Assembly: GCA_964597315.1 (NCBI GenBank)
Contig: CAZQXD010000001.1
Location: 1-64,000 of the forward strand
Reading direction: 5' to 3'
Length of the DNA stretch: 64,000 bases
Source: CAZQXD01 sp964597315
GTDB taxonomy: Bacteria; Pseudomonadota; Gammaproteobacteria; Competibacterales; Competibacteraceae
The notes below the pieces were generated by a model. That model did not search any database. It was not told the DNA's origin and saw only the letters and a program-made list of their open reading frames with translations. Position numbers and translations under genes: made by a program. This document shows positions 9,201-18,843 of this stretch, one piece after another. The stretch's first letter is position 1, and every line of letters begins with the position of its first letter.

Positions 9201-12200
9201 GGACCGGCGTTCCGGCCCCGCCACTGGCGGCGGTCACGGCCAGGCCGCTAACGGATTCCAGTCCTGGGGGCAGCAGATGGGCCAGCACCACATCATAGGC
9301 GATGGTATCGCCACCATTGCCCAGGCTCACCTGGAAGGTCACGGTATCCCCGGCCTCTAGCCCGGCTCCGGCGCCGATCAGGGTCACGGCCAGGTCCAGG
9401 TGGGGTTCGCCCACGGTCACGGACGCGGTATCCTCCCGGCGCTCCCGCCCTGCCCCGCCCGGATCATCGAATTCAATGCCGGCCACGTTGTCCAGGGTCT
9501 GGTTGGCCTGGTTGGACAACTGGTTATCCACCTGGGCCTGGTAGTCCAGGGTCAGCGTCGCCGTCCCGGTTCCGACGTTGGCCAGGTCGCCCAGGGGCAG
9601 GGTCAAGGTCTCCTGTCCGGGACCGGGGCTGTCCTCGGCGCGACTAAAGTCGGCGGCCAGGCCTGGGGCGCTCACCCCCGTTGGCAAGACCACGTCCAGG
9701 CTGCCGGGGATATAACTCAGGCCCGGGTCCAGCACCTCGTCGATGACGCCGTTGCCCAGTTCCGCCCCGGCGGGCAGGCTCACCCGCAAGCGGTATTCCA
9801 CCGGCTCGCCGATGGCGTAACGGGTCTGGGGATCGGATAGGGATTTGTCCAAGGCCACCGGTCCCACGGTCACCGTGGCCTGGGCGGCGGCGGCATAGTC
9901 GTTGGGACCGGTCCCGACGCCGTTGCGCTCTCCATCGGCGGCCCCGGAGACGCCGGGGGCGGCCCCGTCGCTGCCCTGGTCTCCGGGCAAGCTGGTCCAG
10001 GCCAGGGCGGCGGTGTTCAACAACTCCCCCTCCGCCAGAGGCCCGGATGCCTGGGCGCTGTAGACTACGGTGAGGCTGCCCCCCACCGGGAAACTGGCCA
10101 CCCGCAGGTCCACGACCGTGGCGGCGCTGGCGTCGGTGACCCCGCTCACCCCGCCAGCCGGGATGATGCTGTCCACGGTCAGGCCGCTCCATTCCGGTCC
10201 CAGACTGTCGGTGAGGGTTAGGTCGTAGGCCGGGGCAGCGGTGGGGCTGGCCGGGTGGGTGACGGTGAGGGTGAAGCTCACCCGCCCACCGCTGCTCAGC
10301 AGAGCCGCCGGGTCGGCGCTCTTGATCACCTGTGGCGCTGGCTCCAGAACCGTCACCGTCGCCCCCACCGGGGTCAGGGTCCGAGGCTGGAACAGGGCGT
10401 CCAGCCAGCCCAGGGTGGCCGCGTTAGTCAGTACGGTTCCAGCCTGATTGCCGGCGTCGTTGGCGACCAGGGCCTGGTATTCCAGGGTGTAGCCCTCGGC
10501 ATCGGCGTCGTTGTCGGAATTGATCACATCCCCCAGCAACACCCCCAGGGTCTGGCCCTGGAGGTCCAGCTCCACCCCGTCGGCAAGGGCCACGAACACC
10601 CCGTCGGCGGCGCTGTTGATCCCGCCGGGATTGCGGGAGGCGGTCAAGCCGGTGTCCATGCGCCGGGCCAGCCGAGCGCTGCCGGGCAGATAGCTCAGGC
10701 CATCGGGCAGGGTGTCCGTGAGTTCCGCCTCCCGCAGCAGCCCGGCGGGCAGCTCCACGGCCACCCGGAAGGTCAGCACTTCGCCGATCAGGGCCTGGCT
10801 GCCGACACTGTCCGCCTCGCTGTGGGCGATCACGGCCTTGCTTAGCCCGGCGGGACCGCCCGCGCCGCCACCGCTGTCCACCGGGATCAGGGTGGGGTTC
10901 AGGCCGTCGCCATCCGCGCCGTTGTCATCGCTGGGAGCGGTGGCCACGTTATCTCCGCCTACCGTGGCCTGGTTGGCGATCAGCACACCATCGGCAACGC
11001 CTGGCTCCACGGTCACCTGAAACCGCACCGTGGCCACGGCTCCGGCGGCCAGATCAGCCAGATTGATGGTCACCGGGTCCTCGGCCACCACTGCCCCCTG
11101 ACTGGTGGTCACCGAACCGGCCACAATCCGGGTGGCGGCGGGAATGGCATCGCTCAGGCGCAGGTTCAGGGCCGCCGCCGAGCCGGTGTTGCGCAGTTCC
11201 AGGCGGTAGTCCAGGGTATCCCCGGGGTCCACTTGGCCATCGCCGTCGTTATCCACCGCCAAGGCCACCCGTTTTTCCAGGTCCAGGGCCGGAGCGCCCG
11301 CCACCCCGTCCACGGCGCTGATGGTGGTGGGCTGGTAGCCGTCCTCGGGGCTGGCGTTGCCATCGGTGGGGGTCGGGTCGGTCTGGTCGGAATCCGCCAG
11401 CCCCTGATTGACGAAGCGCTCGGTGGCAGGGTCGGCGTCGGCATCGAACAGGGGCGCGTCGATGGTCACTTCGAAGCGGGCGATAGCGAAGCTGTCCGGG
11501 GCCAGGCTGGGGATGCCGGTCCAGGCGACGCTCCCGCCGGTCACGTTCAGGGTCCCGACGCTGCTGGAGGCGGTGCCCGGCCGGAAGGCCAGGCCCTCGG
11601 GCAGGGTGTCGGCGAGGCTGGGATTGGTGAGATCGGAGCCGCCCCGGTTGCGCAGCACCAGGGTATAAGCCAGAGTGTCCCCAGGACTCACAGCGGCGTC
11701 GGCGTCGGCATCGTCGATCCAAATCACCCGCTTTTCGGCGTACAGGGGGTTGTCCAAGTCCGCACCGCCCCCCACGCTCACGGGCGTGGGCTGGTCGCCA
11801 TTGCCGTCTACTCCGTCCAAGTCCGTAGGCTCGGCCACGGTTTGGTCCGAGTCCACCTGGCCCTGGTTGTTGATCACCGTGCCCGGAACCACATCGGCGT
11901 CCACTGTGGCCCGGAAGCCGACAATGACCCCAGCAGCCGGGGCCAGGCCGCCCACCGCCACCCGCAGTTGCGGCGCGGCGCTGTCATCGACGGTACCGAC
12001 GGAGGTGGTCAGGCTGTTGGCCACGTAGCTCAGCCCTTGGGGCAGAACATCGGTAAACACCACGTTGCTGGCCGCCGGTCCGGCGTTGGTCAGCACCACG
12101 GTATATTCCAGGGTATCCCCAGGGTCCACCTGCCCCGCCGTAGCGCCATCCACCACCAGGTCCACCGTCTTGACCGCATCGAGAAAGGCCGCCGCGCCGG

Positions 12201-15200
12201 GGGTGACGTCGCCGCTGCCAGCGCCGGTGTAATCCCGCTCCACCGTCGGCTCCCCGGACAGGCCGTCATAGGCCAGACCGAGGGTATTGGTGAGGGTCTG
12301 GCCCACGGCGGCATCCGGGTCCACCCGGGCCTGGAAGCTGAAATCGGTCTCCATGGCCGCCAGGGTCAGGACGCCCACCTGGAACACCGGACGGGCCGGG
12401 TCGGTCTCGTCCACGGCCACCCCCAGGGTGGAACCGGGGATGTAGCTCAGCCCGGCGGGCAGAGGATCGTCCAGCACCACATCGAAGGCATCGGCGCCGC
12501 TGCCCGGGGCATGGCGCACCGTCACCGTAAAGGTCACTGGGTCCCCCAGGGACGGGGTGGCCTGATCCGGGGTCTTGGTCACCGTGAGGACCGGCTCCAC
12601 CACCGTGAGGTCTTGGGTGTCCGGCCCGGCGCTGCCCTGGTCGGCGCTCACCGAGGCGCTGTTGCTCAGCACCACCCCCTGGACATTGCCGGGCAGATCA
12701 TCCACCTGGGCCTGGAGACGGACGATCAGGAAATCGTTGCCCGGATCGGCGTCGGCGCTGTTGGTCACATCTCCCAGGTTCACGGTGATCGTACCCGCCG
12801 GGGCTTCCACCCCGAGGCCCGGTCCGGCGTAGCTGATATGGGGTCCGGCGATGATGCTCACCGGGTCCATATAGCTCAGACCGGTGGGCAGCAAGTCGGT
12901 GACCACGACGGCGTTGGTGACCCCCTCCACCAGGTCCACCCGCAGATCGAAGGATGCGGTCTCGCCGATGGTGAAGGCGGCGTCGGGCTGGCCGGGATCG
13001 AGAGTTTTCTGAATGGCGATGCCGGCGGCCAGGGTCAACGCGGCGCTGTCGGTCTCATTGTAGTTGTCCAGGTCCGAATCGTCGTCGTCATCGCTACCAA
13101 GATCGTTGCCATCCCGACCGGTCCCGGCTCCGTCGGCCAGGCTATGGTAGGCGGCATCGACGCGGTTGCTCAGCACCGATCCGGCTGTGGCATCGGCCCG
13201 GATCACCGCGTCATAGGTGATGGTCAGGGCGCTCAGGGGCGGCAGATCGAACAGGGGCCAGGTCAGGGTATCGTCGGTCTCGGTGGTGGTGATGAACTGG
13301 GCGTCCCCGGCGCTCAGGGGCAGGCCGTCGCTGTTGCGCCGCACCCCGTCGCCGGGGTTGACGAGGGCGATGGCCAGAAAAAACGGCCCGCCGCCGTTGC
13401 CCAGCAGTTCCGGGGGCAATGGGTCTTGCAGGTCCACCCGGAAAGCCGTGGCCGTGGGGCTGGTGTTGCTCACCACCACCTGGAAGCTCACGGTATCCCC
13501 GGCGTCGGAGCCGCTGGCCCCGGCGGTGAGGGTCTTGACGATCTCCAGATCAGGCTCGATCACCGTCACCGTGGCGGCATCCGTCGGCAGGGGGGGGGCA
13601 GCCCCCGTGAAGCTCAGGGTGGCGGTGTTGGTTAAGGTCACGGCGTTCTGGTTGGCCGCCACATTGGCCACCCGTACCGGATAGGCGATGACGATACTCT
13701 GGGCGCTGGCGGCGCTGTTGGTGACGGCGCCAAAGTCGAAAACCAGGGGATCGGCGCCAACGCCGGGGCTGGTGGAGGGGCTGTTGGTGGCGCTGAAATT
13801 CGCCCCCGGCAAGGTGATGGTGATGGGATCGCCCGTATAGACCAGTCCCGTGGGCAAGTCGTCCGTGACCACCAGGCTGGCGGTGTTGCCGGTGGGCAGG
13901 TCCACGGTCAGGGTCATGGTGGCCACCCCCCCCACGGGTAGGGCGGTATCCCCGGTCTTGGTGAGCGTGGGCCGACCGGCGGTAATCGTGGCGCTGTCCT
14001 GGGCCGTCAGGCCATTGACCGCCTGACCCAGCTCATTATTGAGACCACTACCCAGGCGCTCGCCGGTGGAAGAACCGGGGGCGCCAGGGGTCACGCCGCC
14101 CGTGCCGTTGCTCCCGGGCAGGCTGCTGACCCGGCCCACGGCGGTGTTGGTGATCTGTTCGTTAAAAGCCGCTGACGAGGCTAGAGTGGCGGTATAGACC
14201 AGGGTGATGGTCTCCCCCGGGTCCAGATAACGTTCGGCGGCGGCCAGGCAGTTGCTGTCCAGGCTGATGGTGAGGGCGGCCACGGTGACGCATCCGGCCA
14301 GGTCCACGCTGCCCCGGCTGAGGGTGGCGCTGACCAGTTGTAGGTTGCCGTAGCGGTTCGGTAGGGTGTCGCTGATTTCCGGTTCCCAGGCTCGGGACAC
14401 GTCGGCGCCGGCCTGATTGCCGAACACCACGGTAAAGGTCACGGTATCCCCCACAGACACAGTGGCGGGGCTGGCGGTCTTGGTGATGCTCGGGTTCGGT
14501 TCGCCGATGCGCAGGGTCTCGGTGTCGCTCAAGACTTGGGGGTTGCCGCTTCGGTTCAGATAGGTCAGTTGGGCGGTGTTGGTTTTGGTATCGGCGCGGT
14601 TGTTGTCGGTGGTGTTCAGCACCAGCACGTCATAGGTGAGAATCAACTGCTCGCTGTCGGCGTCGTTGTCGCTGTTGGTGAGATCGCCTAGGTCGAACTC
14701 CAGCACCTGACCGTTGACTGTGGGATTAATGAGGTTGGCGGCTCCCGGAATCGGCCCGTACAGGCTGCCACTGATACCGGTGTCGGCCACGGCCCGGATA
14801 GTGGCGGTGCCGGGTAGAAAAGCGATATCGGCCAGATAGGCCAAACCGGTGGGCAGGGTATCGGTGATGATGGCGTTGGCGCCCCCGTCCTGGGTCAGCC
14901 CTTCGGGCAGGGTATAGACCGCCTGAAAGGTCAGCACCTCGCCGATGGCCGCCTGCAAGGGGGCGCTGTCGCTGGAGAAACTCTCGCTGCTGGCGCCCAG
15001 GGTTTTATCCACCCCCGCCGTGGCCACGGTCGCGGTATCGGTATCGGTGTCGGCGCTGGACCGTTCCCCCGTAACCGCCCCGTCCTGGCTGTCGCCGCTC
15101 ACGGCGGCGGTATTGCCGAAACTGGAGCCGGTGATGACATCGGCCCGAACCTGGGCGGTAAAGGTGAAACTCACGGAGTCCCCGGCGGCCAGGCTAGTCC

Positions 15201-18200
15201 CCGGATCGGCGGCGTAGCTGACCGTGGGATTGGCATAGCTGAAGGTATAGCCCGCCGGGGTCGCGCCCTCGGCGACGCTGGCCAGGTCGAACAGGTCGCC
15301 GTTGTCGTTCAGGGTGTCGGTGGCCTGGATATCGTAGGCCGGGCCGGTGCCATTGTTGCGCACAGTCAGAGTCACGGTCACCGTGTCCCCGGCGTCCAGG
15401 CCGGTATCCGGAGTCATGACCTTGATGATGGCCAGTTCTGGTTCCACGAAATCCGCCGCCGCGCTGGCGGTGAGGGGGGCGGCAGGATTATCAGTGAAGT
15501 CCAGGGCCACGGCATTGGTCTTGGCCTGGGCGGCGGGCAGGCCGTCGTTGGCGGTTTCGGCCCCCTCCACCCGGGCCTGTAGGGTCACCGCGAAGGTATT
15601 GTTGGCGGAGTTATTGTCAACCGTCACCACAGTGGTGGCCGGGGAATCAAAGTCCAGGGTCACCGTCTGGCCGGTGGCCACGGTCCCCCCGGTGGTGACG
15701 CTGGGGCTGGTGTCCACGACGCCGACGAAGCCGGTAGTGTCCACCGCCACGCTGCCGGCCAGGTAGGCGAACCCGGCGGGCAGGGTGTCGGTGAGGGTCA
15801 GGTCCGGGGTTTGCCCCTCCGGCAGGGTGACGGTAATGCGGTAGGTCACCACATCCCCGGCGGCCAGATCCCCGCCCCCCGCTCCGCCGGGAGCAAGACT
15901 GTCCAGGGTTTTGGCCAGCCCTGGATGGGCGATGCTCGTCACCGCCCCGTCGTCGGACTGATCGGACAAGAGGGTGAAGTCCGCCCCCCCCTCCTCGCCA
16001 CTGTAATTGAACAGGGTGGTGGTGTTGGTGATGGGCTGACGGGGGGCCACGGTGGCCTCCAGCACCAGATCGTAGGTGATGACGGCGAGGTTGCGCCCCC
16101 CCGTGTCGGCGGCTGTGTCCAGAGCGCCGCTGGGGATGGGAGTGGGGCCAGGGTCGGTCAGTTCGATACCCTGGTCGAACAGGCCCGAGCCGCCCCCCAC
16201 GTTGACATGGGGGATGACTGCGCCGCTACCGTCGGTGACGCACAGGTTCAGACCGCCGCCGGGGATGGAGAACCCCGTCGGCAGGCTATCCCGGACCCGC
16301 ACGTCGAAGGCGCCGTTCACGCCACTGCCGGTGTTCTCTACCACGATGGCGAAGCTCACCGTGTCCCCGGCGTCGGCCCCGGCCAGATCGCTGTCTATGG
16401 GGGTGGCGGCCAGGCCCTGGGAGTCCACGACGCCGACGAACCGGGGACAGCCCCCCCCTGGGGCCGAAAAGGCCACCGGTCCCACCGTGGCCGGGCTGAA
16501 CACTGGCCCGGCGCTATCGGCGGCCACTATCCCCTTACCCATGGACAACAGCGGTTCCGTAAGCTGGAGCTGAACGACAGTAGTGGCGGTTGCGGCGCCG
16601 GCGTTGGTGGAGCCTTCGCTAGTCTGAACCTGATTGGTGAGGAACAGGCCGTCGACGAAGGGTTCGGGCTGGGTGCGCACCGTCAACAGCAGTTCGATCG
16701 CCTCGGGTCCGTCGCTAGTGTCGTTATAGTCCCCATAATCCAGGCTGGCGCTGTTGGCGTCGGCGTCAATGGCCAAGGTCGGCACAATGCCGGAGCGGGC
16801 AAAGAAGCTATCCCCGGCGCCGAACTTGACCGTGCCCGCCGGGGGCGCGGCGGCGCTGACCGTGGGATCAAAGCCGGTCAGGGTGGTGGCGTCGAACACC
16901 GGCAGGGGTAGAAAGTCGGTGAGGATCAGATCCTCCACATTGGCGGTGGGCAGGGTGTAATGGAGCCGGTAGGTCACCGTATCCCCGGAGGTTATCCGAA
17001 TGGGAGTGGTAAAGCCGGTATCGCCGTTAATGGCATAAATGCTTTTGGTCAGTTCACCCCGGGGCAGGGCTATGGATGCGGTGGCCTCGTCGGCCTCGCT
17101 ATTACCGTGGGGCGCGAAGTTGGCCACGGACAACAGGACCCCGGACGCCGAGACCTGATTGTCGAGCTGGTCGCCCTGGTCCACGGAGGGATTTTCGGGC
17201 AGATAGGTGTCGCTGAACTGCTCCTGGACTACGGTTCTGAAGACGATGCTCAGGGTGGTGGCCCCGGCGTCGAAAATGGCGCAGTCGGCGGGTGGGGTGG
17301 TGGGCGCGCCCGCCGCTCCCGGATCGGTACCAGCGGCGGGCATGCAGCCCCCCAGCACCCGGCCATCGGGGTGACGTCCCGGCTCCCGGGCCAGCAGTTC
17401 ATCGGAGACCCGGAAGGTAAGGGTCGTGCCGCCGTCGGTGACCGGGTCGGTGTCGTTGCCGATGCCGCTCAGGTCCACGGTGATATTGGCGGCGTCGAAA
17501 GCCCCACTGGAGGTGGACCCGTGCTGGGTGGCGGTCAAGGTAGGGCTAAAGCTGCCGTCCAGGCGCTGGCCGTCGCTGAAAGTGTCGGCGATCACCAAGG
17601 TGTTGAACGCGAAATAATCGGCCACGGCCACGGACACGGTGTATTCCAGCGCGTCCCCGGGGCTGAGGCCGCCGCTGGCGTCGGCGTCCAGAGCCAGGGC
17701 TACGGCCTTGGCGGTAACCATGGACTGGTCGGTGCGAGTGAAGTCGGCGGCGGCGGTCACCGTATCCACCCCCACTGCGTCCCGACCGTCGATGGGCGCC
17801 CAGTCCCCCAGGGCGGTGATGGTGTTGGGGGTGGTGGTATTGTCGCCGTCGGCCCGGCCGATCACCGGCGCGCCGTCGAAATCGGCCTCGGCCACGTAGT
17901 AGTCCAGGTCGATCTGGGCGTTGCCGGACAGAGCGGCGTAGTTCACGTTTAGGACATTATCGGCGGGATCCACGAGCTGGCCGATGGCCGGCTGATCGGT
18001 CACTGCGGCCCCGGGTGCGCTCACCCCCAGATAGACGATATCCGTAGGCAGGGCGTCGCTGATATCCAAGTCAGTGACGGTCTGACCGGGCGCCACCTGG
18101 ATGTCCAGTACATAGCGACGGGGATAATTCGGCCCGGTGGCTCCCTCGTCGCCGGTTTTGGTGAGCCTGATCAAGCTGGGGGTAGCCCCTGCGTTGGCGC

Positions 18201-18843
18201 TCCAGAGACTGCTGTCGGCGCCGGCATCGCTGACGATACTGGGATCGACCGCCGGGTTGTCCACTGGATCGGCTCCGAACTGGAAGCCGCCCCGGGCGCG
18301 GATGGTGAGCGCCACGCCCAGATCCGCCAGATTGCTCATGGAGGCGCTGAAGGCCACCGGCGCCGGGGGCTGCTCGGTCACGAAGGAGCCGAAGGGCAGT
18401 TGCACCACGATCAACTTATCCCCAGCCGCGCCACAGACCGGCTCCGGGGTGTCGGTGGCATCCACGGCGTAGGGGTGGTCCACGCAGCCGACGCCCCCCG
18501 GCCCGGCCCCGTCGGCGTCGGGAAACGTGAGTACCGTGCTGGTGACCGCCGAACCTAGATAGCTAGCCGAGATGAAATCCAGCCCATCCGGCGTGTCGGC
18601 GCCCGCCGCCCCGTCGGCCCCGTTCACCGGCAACACCACGTCCAGAAACGGCCCGTAACCTACTTCGGTGGGAGCGCCGGTGTTATCGAAGGTGACCGTG
18701 AAAGTAACGTTTTCGCCAATGAACGGCGCGGCGTCGGACACGTCCACCGTCACCACGGGCGTGGGCGCCGCCGCCACCGCGGTGCAAAACAACCCGGTCA
18801 CACACAACCAAACCCATCCAGCCCATGACCTACAGACCGTCAT
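6217..18843 (-). CDS. Giant exported DUF11-repeat protein (4208 aa) with IPTL-CTERM-like tail
   Basis: One uninterrupted 12.6-kb reading frame. The N-terminus is a signal peptide (MTVCRSWAGWVWLCVTGLFC, ending AVAAAP). The rest is roughly two dozen DUF11/TIGR01451-type beta-sandwich repeats of about 120-190 residues. Each contains variants of GDTVTFTVxxxN, DTLPxGLSYxPGS and LxNxAxVxxD, often followed by acidic Asp/Asn-Gly-rich loops such as DADGNNSNGDQPT that may bind calcium. The tail IPALSPVGLVLLALVLAWLG plus an arginine-rich end fits IPTL-CTERM, whose family is processed by an exosortase (XrtH class). No sorting enzyme is in this window. It is probably a very long surface stalk or adhesin. 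It lies 502 bp downstream of the HD-GYP gene on the same strand and probably has its own promoter. A frame this long with no stop implies selection. Confidence 0.85.
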   Translation of the reverse strand: MTVCRSWAGWVWLCVTGLFCTAVAAAPTPVVTVDVSDAAPFIGENVTFTVTFDNTGAPTEVGYGPFLDVVLPVNGADGAAGADTPDGLDFISASYLGSAVTSTVLTFPDADGAGPGGVGCVDHPYAVDATDTPEPVCGAAGDKLIVVQLPFGSFVTEQPPAPVAFSASMSNLADLGVALTIRARGGFQFGADPVDNPAVDPSIVSDAGADSSLWSANAGATPSLIRLTKTGDEGATGPNYPRRYVLDIQVAPGQTVTDLDISDALPTDIVYLGVSAPGAAVTDQPAIGQLVDPADNVLNVNYAALSGNAQIDLDYYVAEADFDGAPVIGRADGDNTTTPNTITALGDWAPIDGRDAVGVDTVTAAADFTRTDQSMVTAKAVALALDADASGGLSPGDALEYTVSVAVADYFAFNTLVIADTFSDGQRLDGSFSPTLTATQHGSTSSGAFDAANITVDLSGIGNDTDPVTDGGTTLTFRVSDELLAREPGRHPDGRVLGGCMPAAGTDPGAAGAPTTPPADCAIFDAGATTLSIVFRTVVQEQFSDTYLPENPSVDQGDQLDNQVSASGVLLSVANFAPHGNSEADEATASIALPRGELTKSIYAINGDTGFTTPIRITSGDTVTYRLHYTLPTANVEDLILTDFLPLPVFDATTLTGFDPTVSAAAPPAGTVKFGAGDSFFARSGIVPTLAIDADANSASLDYGDYNDTSDGPEAIELLLTVRTQPEPFVDGLFLTNQVQTSEGSTNAGAATATTVVQLQLTEPLLSMGKGIVAADSAGPVFSPATVGPVAFSAPGGGCPRFVGVVDSQGLAATPIDSDLAGADAGDTVSFAIVVENTGSGVNGAFDVRVRDSLPTGFSIPGGGLNLCVTDGSGAVIPHVNVGGGSGLFDQGIELTDPGPTPIPSGALDTAADTGGRNLAVITYDLVLEATVAPRQPITNTTTLFNYSGEEGGADFTLLSDQSDDGAVTSIAHPGLAKTLDSLAPGGAGGGDLAAGDVVTYRITVTLPEGQTPDLTLTDTLPAGFAYLAGSVAVDTTGFVGVVDTSPSVTTGGTVATGQTVTLDFDSPATTVVTVDNNSANNTFAVTLQARVEGAETANDGLPAAQAKTNAVALDFTDNPAAPLTASAAADFVEPELAIIKVMTPDTGLDAGDTVTVTLTVRNNGTGPAYDIQATDTLNDNGDLFDLASVAEGATPAGYTFSYANPTVSYAADPGTSLAAGDSVSFTFTAQVRADVITGSSFGNTAAVSGDSQDGAVTGERSSADTDTDTATVATAGVDKTLGASSESFSSDSAPLQAAIGEVLTFQAVYTLPEGLTQDGGANAIITDTLPTGLAYLADIAFLPGTATIRAVADTGISGSLYGPIPGAANLINPTVNGQVLEFDLGDLTNSDNDADSEQLILTYDVLVLNTTDNNRADTKTNTAQLTYLNRSGNPQVLSDTETLRIGEPNPSITKTASPATVSVGDTVTFTVVFGNQAGADVSRAWEPEISDTLPNRYGNLQLVSATLSRGSVDLAGCVTVAALTISLDSNCLAAAERYLDPGETITLVYTATLASSAAFNEQITNTAVGRVSSLPGSNGTGGVTPGAPGSSTGERLGSGLNNELGQAVNGLTAQDSATITAGRPTLTKTGDTALPVGGVATMTLTVDLPTGNTASLVVTDDLPTGLVYTGDPITITLPGANFSATNSPSTSPGVGADPLVFDFGAVTNSAASAQSIVIAYPVRVANVAANQNAVTLTNTATLSFTGAAPPLPTDAATVTVIEPDLEIVKTLTAGASGSDAGDTVSFQVVVSNTSPTATAFRVDLQDPLPPELLGNGGGPFFLAIALVNPGDGVRRNSDGLPLSAGDAQFITTTETDDTLTWPLFDLPPLSALTITYDAVIRADATAGSVLSNRVDAAYHSLADGAGTGRDGNDLGSDDDDDSDLDNYNETDSAALTLAAGIAIQKTLDPGQPDAAFTIGETASFDLRVDLVEGVTNAVVVTDLLPTGLSYMDPVSIIAGPHISYAGPGLGVEAPAGTITVNLGDVTNSADADPGNDFLIVRLQAQVDDLPGNVQGVVLSNSASVSADQGSAGPDTQDLTVVEPVLTVTKTPDQATPSLGDPVTFTVTVRHAPGSGADAFDVVLDDPLPAGLSYIPGSTLGVAVDETDPARPVFQVGVLTLAAMETDFSFQARVDPDAAVGQTLTNTLGLAYDGLSGEPTVERDYTGAGSGDVTPGAAAFLDAVKTVDLVVDGATAGQVDPGDTLEYTVVLTNAGPAASNVVFTDVLPQGLSYVANSLTTSVGTVDDSAAPQLRVAVGGLAPAAGVIVGFRATVDADVVPGTVINNQGQVDSDQTVAEPTDLDGVDGNGDQPTPVSVGGGADLDNPLYAEKRVIWIDDADADAAVSPGDTLAYTLVLRNRGGSDLTNPSLADTLPEGLAFRPGTASSSVGTLNVTGGSVAWTGIPSLAPDSFAIARFEVTIDAPLFDADADPATERFVNQGLADSDQTDPTPTDGNASPEDGYQPTTISAVDGVAGAPALDLEKRVALAVDNDGDGQVDPGDTLDYRLELRNTGSAAALNLRLSDAIPAATRIVAGSVTTSQGAVVAEDPVTINLADLAAGAVATVRFQVTVEPGVADGVLIANQATVGGDNVATAPSDDNGADGDGLNPTLIPVDSGGGAGGPAGLSKAVIAHSEADSVGSQALIGEVLTFRVAVELPAGLLREAELTDTLPDGLSYLPGSARLARRMDTGLTASRNPGGINSAADGVFVALADGVELDLQGQTLGVLLGDVINSDNDADAEGYTLEYQALVANDAGNQAGTVLTNAATLGWLDALFQPRTLTPVGATVTVLEPAPQVIKSADPAALLSSGGRVSFTLTVTHPASPTAAPAYDLTLTDSLGPEWSGLTVDSIIPAGGVSGVTDASAATVVDLRVASFPVGGSLTVVYSAQASGPLAEGELLNTAALAWTSLPGDQGSDGAAPGVSGAADGERNGVGTGPNDYAAAAQATVTVGPVALDKSLSDPQTRYAIGEPVEYRLRVSLPAGAELGNGVIDEVLDPGLSYIPGSLDVVLPTGVSAPGLAADFSRAEDSPGPGQETLTLPLGDLANVGTGTATLTLDYQAQVDNQLSNQANQTLDNVAGIEFDDPGGAGRERREDTASVTVGEPHLDLAVTLIGAGAGLEAGDTVTFQVSLGNGGDTIAYDVVLAHLLPPGLESVSGLAVTAASGGAGTPVLSSNADGWNSDPFDLPPGASLSLSFSATLAAAVSPGQSIQAAVQASFGSRAGGDPHGRDGSDPGSDQDDDSELNNYNTAAAAPTFTVGDPVALDKRFYPDPTDTAYTIGESVTYRLTVALLEGTVNGLTVTDTLPEGLALDSVAVGVGHLGMTHQYTPPSGLTGRTLSIPLGQVVNPPNGQSGDDFLTLDIQARVENIPANQAGVVLGNHAALSFQGPSGTVTRDFDADSLTPGVQPLDLRVVMPELTLTKTADRERVTLGDEVAFRLRLDHAAVSGADAYDIVVADTLPEGLDYVPGSASPAPAVAGRTLTFTVAALTLAQDSTTLSYRARVAAAAPVGSTLLNSALARYSTRPGDAPLERDGDGGVDDLISGPAAAPVIPEGAVAMDAVKTVALSGDLDGDGAADPGDILEYRVRLVAPSEDLTAVVYLDRLPAGLEYVDGSLAATLGVVDDSQAPLLRVELASLAAAATVEILYRARVAAFTAAGVALSNQGLADSGQTVPEPTDADGNNSNGDQPTVVIVAGPPLSALSAAKTVALVADPVAPVGTINVGDQVRYQVTLANTGQTPITGLEFRDPLPGGLTVNAVEGGVLDGGVVQAGPLDLAPGAVYTLAITATVTLAGEFSNQGTATGAGLIVLTDANGQADDGAQPTVFTAQAAAQTGEPVLTLTKQVELLDDANGDGRVNPGETLRFTLGLANTGAAPATGLSLRDPLPGNATLLAGSVSSSQGAVVAESPELVVNLGTLPPGGLATVSLVMTVSPTAGSGEVIANQATARDDQNREAQAGPVTVTVAAPALFDPPSGFKRVVDDQPPDLQWQMVWINAGNATALGARITDPIPAASDYLDDSLSCEARGASTVSRCDYDPVANQVVYEGDVAPDLGATTETDAVNAVVIVYRTTVSPAVAALENQGCAQWDADGDGFVGDQVAEGQEPVCSDDPDTAAAADPTRWTRRLATPTPARIPALSPVGLVLLALVLAWLGGRRLGRGGG

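Noticed and set aside
11233..13635. An 800-codon plus-strand ORF inside the giant DUF11 gene, and several others of 200-370 codons (for example 989-1768, 15811-16911)
   Set aside because: They are antisense shadows of GC-rich repeat genes: low-complexity Gly/His/Val/Gln composition, no ribosome sites, no families, while the minus strand encodes clear domains.
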